A stretch of 64,000 nucleotides of DNA. Source: Boswellia sacra. Taxonomy: Eukaryota; Streptophyta; Magnoliopsida; Sapindales; Burseraceae. Where the stretch lies: assembly GCA_013180625.2 (NCBI GenBank), contig SNVD02014757.1, positions 496,001 through 560,000 of the forward strand, written 5' to 3'. A program made the translations under genes and the position numbers. Positions 53,082 through 64,000 of the stretch are shown piece after piece; the first letter of the stretch is position 1; the number at the start of each line of letters is the position of its first letter. Under the pieces are notes generated by a model. That model searched no databases. It was not told where the DNA came from and saw only the letters and a list, made by a program, of their open reading frames with translations.

Positions 53082-53661
53082 CGTGCATATAAAATGTATA
53101 TGTATATATACACACATACATGAGCATTAACATGTACATCTACACACACATGTATGTATGCACGTAACCCCATGACAGTCGTGACTTGTGTCTTTATGTT
53201 GAACATGGCATGTGATGATGCCGACCAGGTCGGCTTCAATGGTGGGGCCAGCTCACTGGAGATCAATCTATTGGGTACTTAATTTTTAACTTCATTGTGA
53301 TTCTCTGCAAATTTTGTGTGATTAAGTCCACGCTCATGTTAGCAACCACTCACAATCAAGCTCACACTCTCACCCAGACTACACAACAGTCATACTTTAA
53401 AAGCTTCATTTGCGGGCAACAGTGGGTGCTGAGAGTGTTTAATTCTCGTATTATTTTAGTCTCATATTCCTAAAGATGTGAATCATCGAAATTTTTGGTA
53501 CAAACTGCCAAAACAACTCTCTCTTTAAGCTCCACCAATCAGCTTACACTAAACGTATAATCATAGAAGTTTAAAAGAAAGATTTATATTAATTAACGAA
53601 TTATGTTTATGAGTGGATTCAACCAAACTTTACCTTATACGAAAGAAAGAAAAGCAGTTAA

Positions 53662-53686
53662 AATATATATATATATATATATATAT
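53662..53686. repeat. (AT)n microsatellite
   Basis: About 12 perfect AT units. Confidence 0.9.
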
Positions 53687-55317
53687 TCTATTTATATTAA
53701 TTGCGTATTTTTTACTATAGATTGCATTATCCTATACGACAGCAAAGCAATTGTTTATGTTTAATCTTTTGTAGTGTTGTGGACTATGAATCAATCCACG
53801 GCTAACTTAATTATATGTGTTACCAATCAACTCAAATGTGTCGTTGAGACATGGAGCACTATAGTGCTTTACAAATTGACAAGTCAGAGTCGCATGTCTG
53901 CATATATATCCTCTCTATCGAACATTAATTGGTTTCCTTACTAACTTTGAATCAAGATTGCACTGAGTAATTATATAATACAAATTAATTATTACCCAAA
54001 TTGTTGCTGTGGCTGCTAAGAGAAGGCGGAAAAATAGCTAAAAAAAGGGACCATGAGAGTGAAAGCCGCCACAAAACTTTGTACTTGGCTCCTAGGTGGG
54101 ATAGTTTTTCTCTATTTTCAGGGAAATTAAGGAGGCAATAAATATACTATGCTTTTTTGCTGTGTTCCTCTTCTTCTTAATATATATAAGTGGAGCTTCA
54201 GATAATTAATGAATTTAATTTCGAACAGCAGAGTTCAATCACTTGATTCTCTCCCAGAATTAGGCGAATTAGTGACGTGAAATGCTGTTCATTGTAATAT
54301 TATAATGCATTCGCGAATGCTTCATATTTTCGGGTCTCACAATACTACTTTTCCCGCGAAGAGAATTCACCGTTTGACACATCCTTGTTCCTCTTGTTAA
54401 AATTCTGTCTTATATACAAATACAACGAGTAATAGATAGATTTTTAGTGTTCAATGCTTGTTATTATATTTCATTTTATTTCGAATTACTATAAGTGTTA
54501 CTTTTCCTAACGCTGTTCCATTGATTGAGTTTTTTCTTTATGTTTTTTCCTTCGAACTTGCATATCATTCGTTATCTTTCATCATTACAACAACTTCAGT
54601 TTTATCAGCGAACTATAAATCATATTTAACACTTTTCATCGATACAATTCTTTTTAATTTGTTTTAATCATGATTTTGATATGTGTATATTATGACTTCT
54701 TAAATAAAATTTTCACACAAGTGGACAATCAAGCAGAAAGATCTGTGAGACCTTTGTGATTTTCCTTAAGATTAAAAGTCGCTGCTTAATGATTACATGT
54801 ATAGTGTCCATTGGCAGGACGAAACCGCAACAAAGTAGGTAGCACCCTTCTGAAGTGTCTCTGGGTACACATCAGCCCATGATCAAAGAGAGCAATTATG
54901 TTTCATATGGCTAGATGGAGTTATGGTTTTAGTTTATATATAAATGACTTTGAATAATAATGCATTTTTCAAAAATATTTAATTTTTTTTTAAATCTCAA
55001 ATGATTTGTCTTCATGTATATATATATTAAAAGTGATGAGATAAATAATGATTTAATTACTTGGAATATGAAAACGTACTTGGAATATAACATAATCTAG
55101 AAATTCAATATCAACTATAGAGATTGATCGAAGCTTGAATATCTTTTTAATTGTTATTTTGGATTTTTTGATGTGTAGATTTCAAATGTCATAACATGAC
55201 ATTTGTTAGTTTTTATTTTATTTTCAAATTCTTAAAATATAAAAGAGAAAGTAACTACTAATTCTTTAACTTGAAATATATATATGAATCCACTTATTAA
55301 CCTATGATTAGACATAC

Positions 55318-55374
55318 ATACATCCATACTTGCATATACATACATACATATATATGTTTGTATGTATGTATATA
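55318..55374. repeat. Palindromic TACA/TGTA microsatellite
   Basis: Runs of CATA on the left (TATACATACATACATATATA) meet TGTA/TATG runs on the right (TGTTTGTATGTATGTATATA), giving a nearly perfect 35-base palindrome that could extrude as a cruciform. Confidence 0.8.
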
Positions 55375-58010
55375 TAAGGTTTACATCACCACTATTGCCA
55401 TGAAGCTGGGCTGAAAAGTCCCATTAATTAAAGATTCCAATTTTAATCTATATTAGAGGGAGTCTTCTTTTATTTCTAATTGCTTCCTTGCTTTAAAGTT
55501 GTACCACTTTGTGTTGGGAGGAGTATTTAAGAAGTGGCTTTTGTGGATCTTAGTGCTGCATGTCTCATTGAAATCTAAAGGAGAGCTTTCACTAATTATC
55601 CATATTCATTGAATTCAATTGTGACCTTTATGAAGCCAAACAGTCTCATATAATGGACTGATTATTTATTAAATTAATGTCGATCATGCCCCTCTTAAAC
55701 AACAGTAGTCTTATGAATAACATTACCCAATTTATTTGACAACTTGAGTTACTGAAATATTATGAATAGATAATTGGCATATCGAATATTTTTTATTTAT
55801 TTTCACTTTCTACTTATTAGTAATAGTTTACCAACTCAGATTATTAAAAAAAAAAAGTTGTAGATAAGTTGTTGGTGTAAGTACATTACTTAGCGTTATA
55901 TATACACAAATAATAATGTACATACTCTTACAAACTTTATATATAAATTAAATTTTGTACACAAATTGATGTCATAATATTATTCATTTAATTATATATT
56001 ATGTGTTTTTATTAAATAATTTTATATATTAATTATTTTACAATCTAATATTTTGTAAATAACTTATATATAAAATTTATAAGATTAATATGATTACTCT
56101 AAAAGCTTGAGGAATTTCTTACCAAGCCGACGTTAGGAATCGCATGTTTAGTTCAATCTCTAATACTTATAAAATCGATGAAAAGAAATATTTTAATTGA
56201 CAAGTACTGATAACATGAATATTTTTTGTTGTTTGCATCAATTTTCTCATTAATTCTTTCCAGAAAGCAGATACATAACAGTTAATAACGGAAAATAAAT
56301 AAGAAAAAAAAATATGCACGTGTTCCTCTTGGTAAACTTGCACTGACATCATTCAAAAAATAAGCAAAGTGGACGATGAATGACGATAATAAATCGAAAC
56401 AGATCTACCAGCTCCTCATTGTTTCTTAGTTTCAAGGATCCATCAAGAGTGGTCCACTGAAGAAATTAATGCATGAAAACTAGTAGGTGTATAATAAAAA
56501 TGTGCTTCTGTTCGTGTTTGTCTTTTTTGCTGTTTCCCTAAATTTTTTTTCTCAGGTGGGTCGACCTGTAGGAGAATAGATAGTGGGGTGGAAGCAGCAA
56601 AATCAGATCAGGCAATTAACAAAAATAATTAATGTTAAATATTCTAGTAATCTCTGAAAGTTTTAAGGGAATCTAAAGAATATTCAGAGGGGACCTTAAC
56701 AAAGTCTTTGTTGTCCATGAAAAAAGATTCCTCTTTCCCAACTTTGTTTAATGAAAATTTTATCTGAATTTCGGATTTAGGGTTTGGCCCACTTGGGTTT
56801 GGCTTAGTTTTAGCTATGAAATTTCTAACTTTGTAATTAAGAAATCAAATGAATAAGACAGCCACCCCAACTGCTTTAATTTAATTAATACACTATTAGA
56901 TATATCCTTTGATTTCTGGCTTTATCCCCACTTCAGCACTTGCACTAACCTTAATGGATATTCCTGGTTTATGATACTCTTGAAAGAGACAATTAACAGC
57001 ATTCTGCATCACACCAACCACGTACTAATTTAATATTGAAAATGAATAATAATGTTGTTTAAAGATCTTTTAAGAGATTATTGGCATTGGCTTAGCTAAT
57101 TCATATAGGTTTCCCACAATAGTAGGCATCGATTTATGAGAATAATCTTGATTTTGGTTACTGATAATTGAGAGCATATAATATATAAAAAGCATATAGA
57201 ATGCATACAAGTTTGATGCAAGCACAGAAGGTGCCAATAATTTAATTTAATTAGTAGGGATAAATTCAAACGATGATCATAAATTTATTTTTGTTAATAA
57301 AGTGATAAATATTAAAATATTAATATTTTGAAGATTATTTTATGATTATCGTAATGAATTAGTTTGTAGGTCAAAGTCATAATATCAAATCTTTTAGCAT
57401 TATTTTTAAGAAATAATATATATTGGTTCGATCATTTCTTGAAAGAAGTTATCAATGTAGTCAAACAACTCTTTATCTATCCTGATATGGATTCACTCTG
57501 TTTCAAAATACAAATTAAAAATCAACAAAAAGTGAGTCAATAATACACTACCTGCATATATATTAACATTCAATATTTTATTAAGTTTTTTAATCAACCA
57601 CAAGCCAATTAGCTAGTCAGAAGCGCAAAATCAGGTTCTTGGCTGTTGAAAATTTTGTAGACTACAAAAGGAAAGTTTAAAATGGTGAGAACTTAATTAA
57701 TCTTGTTAAATTTATATATTCATAAATATAATAAGATTGATTATTTGGATACCATAGATGTATAAAAAAAATTCTCAAAACCCTTCTTGTCCTCCCTGCT
57801 CCACGGTTGCAAGAGTTGTGTTATGATATATTGCCCGTGAATAAAAACAGAATGATCTGAGAAACTGAGAAATACATATTTTATTGTATATATAATTTAT
57901 GCTTAATTAGTGTTGTCCATGCATTTGAGTCTAAATCTTATTATTGTCATGGTAAATTAAAGAAAGTTATAAATTAACTTAAACTCCAAATTTTCGATAT
58001 GATCGGTGAG

Positions 58011-59529
58011 TCATGAAAAATTCGGAGCCATAAATGTCTCAAAGTTATGCACCATGAATCTCTTCATTTTCTCTTGCTCAAGACCTATCAAGACGTTGAT
58101 ACCAGTACTACTATTCTCCTTTCCATAATCCGAAAGCAAAAGCACGAACTCGTCATTCCCACTCACCACTGGACCTCCATGAATAGGCTTCCCAAACCCG
58201 AAATCAAGCTCGCTGAATGATAGTTTCGACCATGCCGAAACATAGAAGTTGCCATTACAGGTTCTCGGAATCCCTCTGTGAACCTCCAACCAATCTATTG
58301 CTGATCTCACGTACTCATCTGTCACTCTCTCCCTACCCTCCTTGATCTTTCCAACACAAAATGAAAATGGTTTTTCAGCCAGATCAGCCACTTTTGCAGT
58401 GGCAAATGCTGTCACCACAGCATTTCCTACAAACCCTTTTGGCAAAGGTGGCGATATTTTACCCCTTATATCCACTGCAAATAGAACTGTCGAAAACTCA
58501 TCGGGGTTTTTGTAAACTGCCTTTGTTCTCGCTCTCCATATGTGGGCAACGATGACTTCAAAGCCTGAGCACTTGCTCATGGCTTTAGCTTTTAGGGCAT
58601 TGATCATCTTGGGAGTGAAAGAGAAAAGTTTGTGAATGTATCTGTTTGAGAAAACTAGTGGAGATGGGGATGCCTGGTTTGGTGCAGTAAAAGATGAGGC
58701 GATTGATGGAATCTCTTTTTGCTTTACATATTCATGACTGTGTTGGTATTTGATTTGAGGTGGATTTCTTGCCTTTAAGCATGTTCTATCATTGTATATA
58801 ACTTGTGTTTTGAGGCCTTCACCTCTGCAAATGGAGGCAAGATTATCAAACATCTCACTAGCTGATCTTCCATCAAGTATAGCGTGATTTGTCACAAACC
58901 CAATTGAGAAGCCTCCGCATGCAAACATAGTGACCTGCAAAACCATCAGAGAGATTCCAAAATTTAGAAGAAAAAAGAGAATAAAAACCCTTGCTTAGAT
59001 TTCTTTTCCTTTTTTCTTTAATCTTTTTGGACTAATTGCTAGATAAGAATATAGTACGGTTATATATAATTGCCTGGATAGTGAAAAGTGCTGTTTCCTC
59101 TAGGCTTCTGTATAGGCCAGGCCGGTGAACAAAATAATGGAATGTATAACGTGGAAGGGAAAAGTCTCCAAGATTCTTTAACATAAGCCTTGATGTTGCG
59201 GTCACAAACAAGGCTCCAGCGTTGTTGCATAGGAGCTCTAATCTACTAGTCTCATGGTTCATGTTGAGTCTACCAGCCATGAAATAGTAAGGAACAAGAA
59301 GCACTTCGGCCACTGCTCTCTTCACTCTTTGAGGGATGTCCTGCGTCGAAGACGTCATCTTGTTTGGAGGCGCTTCAAAGAAGAAGACTGTTTCAACAGG
59401 AAAAGTCACGGCTTGATCAATATTTGACAAGAATATTGTTTGTAGAGGAGTGGGATTCTTTGGAGAGACCAGTTTTACTGGTTCTTCCTTAACTACATCT
59501 TGCTCATTTATGGCAACAGTGATGTCCAT
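58011..59529 (-). CDS. BAHD acyltransferase, two exons with a GC-AG intron
   Basis: A cytosolic acyl-CoA-dependent transferase. Exon 1 is 59529-59074 (152 codons) and exon 2 is 58934-58011 (307 codons plus stop), total 459 residues, normal for the family. The catalytic HxxxD is HAILD at 169-173, and the structural DFGWG motif reads DFGFG at about 396-400. Other family marks: LVPYYFMAGRL, FACGGFSIGFVTNHAILDG, NDRTCLKARNPPQ and FSFTPKMINALKAKA. The donor is CAG|GC rather than GT; joining there gives TIQ-VTMFACGGF, exactly the family pattern, and no GT works in frame. The NDRT.LKARNPP block recalls the group of omega-hydroxyacid/fatty alcohol hydroxycinnamoyl transferases and GLAUCE-like proteins; acyl donor and acceptor cannot be read directly. 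Confidence 0.94.
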
Positions 59530-59590
59530 CGTGAAATCTAACTAGTATAATGAAGTGCTTCTGAGTACATACATGATGATATGTAAATTT

Positions 59591-59598
59591 AATTTATA
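59591..59598 (-). promoter_or_regulatory. TATA-like box of the BAHD gene
   Basis: TATAAATT on the minus strand 62-69 bases before the ATG, implying a leader of about 35 bases. Confidence 0.5.
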
Positions 59599-59599
59599 A

Positions 59600-60500
59600 T
59601 AAAGGGTGTATCTAAGATGTAGGACTAGAGGGATTTTGGTGATGATAGGTGAGAAAAGCATGATTAGTGTGGCTTCAATGGTATGGATCCTAATTGAGTG
59701 GCCATCTTTGTTTTTGTGTGCTGATAAATTAGCGCAAATTCAGAGTCCATGATTCCTGAAATGGAGGCATGACAACTTCATTTCTTTGTTGAATCCATTA
59801 GGTGAGTCGGTGACTAAAAGACATCAAAGAACATGTTGGGAGAAAAAAGGGTAGAGTTTCCCAAAGCTGGGGTAGGACCAGAATGCATTTTGCCTTTCAC
59901 TGGCCCAATTATTAGCCTCTCTCTAATTCGGAAGAGCCAACCCAAAGCCCTTTTTATATGATTGTGTAACAATATTGACAGGACAACCCAACAACCGAGC
60001 TCAGCCTGGGTATACACTTGGTCCATTTAGCTGATTTACATTTTACATGGCCCATCTGAAGTGCTGCATGAACAAGTTCACTGAATTATGCCCTTCAACG
60101 TCTTGGGCTTAACGTTAGATTGATGGAATTGAACAGAAAACTAGGGAGACTCTATGCATGCCATAAACTTTTACCCATGACAGAAGAGGTGTGGTACGCG
60201 TCTTTCTCTGCTTCAAGCTAAAGTTGAAGAGCCAAATAGCTTAGCACACAAACAATTTTTAATATATTTCTGAATTTCAATTGAAGAAAGCGGGAAAAAT
60301 TCAATTTTAACCCCAATCAAGGACTCTATGGGAATATAATCCACTCATTGGAAATTTTGATGCTGTGACCCTTTTGCTTGTGAAATTATTTGCATACCCC
60401 TCTTCATTAAAAAAGAGCAACAATCATTCTTTCCTTTTCTTTCCTTTTCTTTTTTTTTTCTTTTCTTCTTCAAACTCTTCTACAAAACACTAAATCAGTT
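59600..60500. other. Upstream flank of the BAHD gene
   Basis: No second gene recognised. A CT-rich tract (TCTTTCCTTTTC repeated) lies at 60428-60470. Confidence 0.5.
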
Positions 60501-60589
60501 GCAAAATAAGCTAGGAAAGTGAATATAAGGTGGATTGAAGCGATTCTGCAATATTATGATGCATATAGTGAAATAAAAATTGATGAAAT

Positions 60590-60960
60590 CTGAGTTTTTT
60601 ACGACAAAGATAAGCGCTCGATAAAGATTGGTCGAAAATGTAAGTGTCTAGCATCCTATAAGACATTGTTCGACAAAAAACAAAGATGTCAGTCACTGTA
60701 TGTTTTTGTGCTCGATAAAACTTGATAGATGTATCGAGTGTTAGACATTTAAAATCGATACTCGACAACACATAATCATAATCATAAGATACCGAAAAAT
60801 ATAAAATATCGGTTTTAGTCCTTTGGTAAGTGACGAGCGTAAAATTTTGACACATCTAGTGTCAAGATTGAAACTCTGACATTGCTTTATTTTTGTGTCG
60901 AGTGTCGATCTCGACACTAGATGCGTTGAAATCATATTCTCGTCATCTTCAGCCTCCATC
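60590..60960. repeat. Cluster of TCGA/CGAC-rich degenerate repeats
   Basis: At least ten TCGA cores in about 370 bases, many as GCTCGATAAA, TTCGACAA or ATCGAGTGT, in otherwise AT-rich DNA. It ends with AGTGTCGATCTCGACACT (8-bp arms, 2-base centre). This is the look of a subterminal region of a DNA transposon, for example CACTA type, but no terminus was identified. Confidence 0.4.
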
Positions 60961-62640
60961 ATCTAGACCAAAAGCTTTGTTGTTACACTTTCTCAAGCTT
61001 CCAATCACCCATCAACACTCCCAACAAAAAAAAAAAAGTTTCCGACACCATTAAAAGCCCTAGAAACAGTTAATCCATTTTCCTTTCAACTCGGATTCCA
61101 TCAAATATTCATATAAGATGAATCAAAATGGGATCGGGCATCTTTCTCTTTCTCTGTTCCATCGTCATGGAACTTCCCCAATCTACAATCTTAGCCGGTG
61201 AAGCTAAAAAGAACTGTTATTCGTTGTGAGAGGCTCCTCCGGGAAATGTGACTACCTGGATGGTGAAGTTCCGATTGTGAGTTGATAGATAAAATGGTAA
61301 AAGTGGATTTGGTTGCCGTGGTGGGAATGAAAGGAACGAATGAATAAATGAATTAATTAAATTGCTAGCGATATAAAAAGTAATTTCGCAGGTAAATAGA
61401 TCAGTGCATCAAAATTTTCAGAGATTGGACTATATTTCAACGTGACCTTTAATTTGGGTCAAAATTTGCATTTTCCGAAGAAAGTAAGTAAAAGGGCACA
61501 AACGTCAGAAGAATCCCGCGGCTTCATTTCAGCCTTGTCTTCAATTTCTCCTGTTTAACTTTTGGTTTTCTAAGTGGTCTGTCTGGTGGTCATGGTCAAC
61601 TATTTTACATAATCTGCGGGCATTGTAGAAACAAGTACCGATCCTTTGCGGCGGCTATTCCATATTATGTGTTAAAAATAACCATTAATTTTGTTGCCAT
61701 TTGATTGATGTTAACAACCCTGCCCAAATCAGCATTTTCCCTTATTAACGAGTTTGTTATTTCTGTAGTCATGATAGTTTTATTGTTATATATATGTATA
61801 ATATAAATCTCTAACCCCTCTTTCTTTTATGAATGGCCCTTATTAAGATTCTAAATAATTAAAAATTAATGTGTAATTAGATATAATTAATAATGGGTGA
61901 AAAGAGAATGATGCAGAATCAATAAGCGCGAGGCACATGCAATTGGAAGGTGATGCTGATCCAATGGAGATAATTAAAGCTAGCTCGGGTGGACCTAGAC
62001 ATTCTAACCACACTTATTACTGTTTACTATATTTACAGATGGATAGGAGATTCCTTCTACAACTGTCTCTTTATCATCCACTACTAATTAATTGATTCGT
62101 TTCTTAAAATATTCTCAACTCAGTTATCATGATTACTGCCTACTATTTAGTATTACTAAAACTTTGATTAATTTTCTTGGAAAATCTATAAACGGATTAA
62201 AAAAAGAGCAGAACAGAATAATGTTTCAATCAAGGGAGGAGATATTTGAGCACAAATTTTTAACATAATTTATTGACATAATTTTTCAGTTATTGATCTT
62301 ATAAAATCCAATGATTGATATTAAAAGTCAATAAAATATATTTAATACTACCAACTCATTAATCATCTCAACTATTTGATTTTATAGATCAACGAATATA
62401 AAATTGCTTCAAAAGTATTGCATTAACATTTCCCCTTCTATGAATCAAATATGGATTTCTACTTCGTCTTATGCGACCAAAATGCCCTTATTATCTCTTT
62501 CTTCATCTTCTATTTTCAACTTGATTCAGTTACTTTAATCTGTATTTTTTTTAATACTATTGTTTGAATCTCCTATGGACGAATGATTTTCCAACATAAG
62601 AAACTACATCAACTTTAGAAAGGATTAAAAGAGATTAAAA
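60961..62640. other. Intergenic, no gene recognised
   Basis: AT-rich. A 33-codon frame at 61128-61229 with a hydrophobic start was seen but cannot be supported as a gene. Confidence 0.5.
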
Positions 62641-62985
62641 GGACATGTTTGTTTTGACTTCTTTAAGTAGAATTTATTGAAGTAGATCTTTTTGGAGTAA
62701 AGCTCTCAAAATTAGAGCTCTTATTAAAAAATAATTAATTATTTGATGAAAAAATATATAAGTATTTATTATAATTAAATTACCAAAATAGAGTTTTATT
62801 ATAAGAAAAGAACGAAGTAAATATTTAAAATTAAATAAAAGTATATTTGACATTTTAAAAGTTTATAAAAGCTCAAAAATAACTTTTCTAGAAAGCTTCA
62901 ATTTTGAGCTTTTCCTAGTATATGTAAAACAACTTTTTTAATAATCTATGAACTCTTATTAGGTGACAACCAAACAACACAAAAA
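62641..62985. mobile_element. Possible hAT-type MITE (about 345 bp)
   Basis: Left end GGACATGTTTGTTTTGACTT and right end (complement) TTGTGTTGTTTGGTTGTCACC are imperfect inverted repeats. Internally, TTGGAGTAAAGCTCTCAAAA mirrors TTTTGAGCTTTTCC-type text. Possible flanking copies are AGATTAAAA on the left and AGATTTAAA on the right. Non-coding. Confidence 0.45.
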
Positions 62986-64000
62986 AGATTTAAAAAAGCT
63001 TTTGGCATTAAAAAAAAAAAAATTTCTTGACCGGTAGAGAGGCCAAATAAATGTGTTCTAATATCTACATATGAGCTTTTAAATATTTATGTATTCTATA
63101 TAATTGGATAGAAAACTTGTTAGTTAATTTGTTATTTCCTTAGTTAATGTACGAAAATTTATGTATTCTTGTTTAGCATTGCTGTTAATAGACATAAAAA
63201 AGGTGAGGAAGAGTAGATTTTTTTAGATATATGTCCCTGATATGTGAGTCTTGGATTTTGCATTTTGCATTTTATTAACCATATAAAATGTATATTCTCA
63301 TACTTGCCCATATTAAAGAAGTAGATCCATATATAGAACTATTATTCTTCGTTTTTATGCCTATTAACAACAATGTTGAATACTTATCTTTTCATAGGTC
63401 GATTAAGAAATAACACCCAAGATTTTTTTTATCCATTCACATAGAAACCCTTAATATATGTACAATATTTAAAAGTTCAATTCTAAATGCTAACCTCCTT
63501 TTATCCTTCTAAAGTTGAGGATACAGTTTCTCACCTTTAAGAATGTATCATGGATATGAGATACACAGAAAAGGGTTGAAAGAATGTAGACTATAGAGCA
63601 AATGAAATGGTTTAATGATAATGAGAGAAGAAAAAGAGAATACGAGTATACCAATAAGGCCAATTAGAATCCATGCTTGGTTAAAAAATTGGTTCGGGTC
63701 CCTTTTAATTTTCTTTGAGTAATGTTAACATATGACTTGGCAGTATATATCAACACTTAAAATTGTAATTTTTATAGTAAAAATATTAAATAAGCTACAA
63801 AATTATTTTTTTTACTGCAAACCCATTAAATGTAATGAAATAATTAATTTAACTCAAAATTTAAGGTTATTAGATAATTATTATAATTAAAATATATAAA
63901 TGTTAAGTTTTTAATATAGGCTGTTAGAGCACGAGTTAAAGCTAAGATGATTTATTTCATTTTGTTAAATTGAAAACCCTGTACGACATGGGTTATGCTA
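62986..64000. other. AT-rich intergenic right edge
   Basis: No gene, RNA or clear repeat recognised up to the window end. Confidence 0.5.

Larger units (their letters stand above)
53090..58010. other. Gene-poor stretch between NF-YB and BAHD genes
   Basis: 4.9 kb of AT-rich sequence without a recognisable gene. It includes a (TA)n microsatellite (53662-53686) and a TACA/TGTA palindrome at about 55318-55374. Short open frames have no recognisable motifs. The right 300 bases are probably BAHD 3' UTR. Confidence 0.5.

Noticed and set aside
61128..61229. 33-codon ORF with hydrophobic N-terminus (MGSGIFLFLCSIVM)
   Set aside because: Too short and isolated; no promoter, no Cys pattern or family resemblance to small secreted peptides.

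Overview
The window is plant nuclear DNA, almost certainly from a woody eudicot. It has AT-rich intergenic sequence, GT-AG introns, plant-only families (PPR-DYW, BAHD, NF-YB, CW zinc finger) and several LTR retrotransposons. A Sapindales or other rosid source such as Citrus is a guess from general character only; nothing here proves the species.

Layout. 1-5271 is nested Ty1/copia debris. A minus-strand copia element, running off the left edge, has its 1.8 kb LTR inserted into the reverse transcriptase/RNase H region of a decayed plus-strand SIRE-like element, which keeps an extra downstream ORF remnant and a 3' LTR. 6787-22328 is a large plus-strand CW-type zinc-finger gene of 11 coding exons. 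It has one frame break in exon 4, and its ninth intron is swollen to 7.4 kb by a degenerate copia element that itself carries a non-autonomous LTR element. Convergent to it, 25263-27146 is an intronless PPR-DYW editing factor. The pair resembles the adjacent Arabidopsis genes At4g15730/At4g15720 (from memory). 29068-30377 is a four-exon 2-oxoglutarate/Fe(II) dioxygenase of the SRG1-like type. A LINE 3'-end remnant lies at about 30750-31300. 35895-43290 is a minus-strand CULLIN1 gene with 19 coding exons plus a leader intron. The right third is gene-poor: a hAT-like element with a target-site duplication (44557-45447), MITE-like hairpins, a solitary intronless NF-YB gene (52511-52999, minus) and a two-exon BAHD acyltransferase with a GC-AG intron (58011-59529, minus).

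The genes do not form a pathway or cluster. They are an ordinary eukaryotic neighbourhood: a chromatin reader, an organelle RNA editing factor, an oxygenase, a ubiquitin-ligase scaffold, a transcription factor subunit and an acyltransferase. I found no convincing undescribed system. The points most worth a second look are the frame break in the CW gene, the nested insertions, the GC-AG intron, and a few inverted-repeat structures. Exon borders come from reading splice consensus and frame continuity by eye; each multi-exon model was checked to add up to whole codons.
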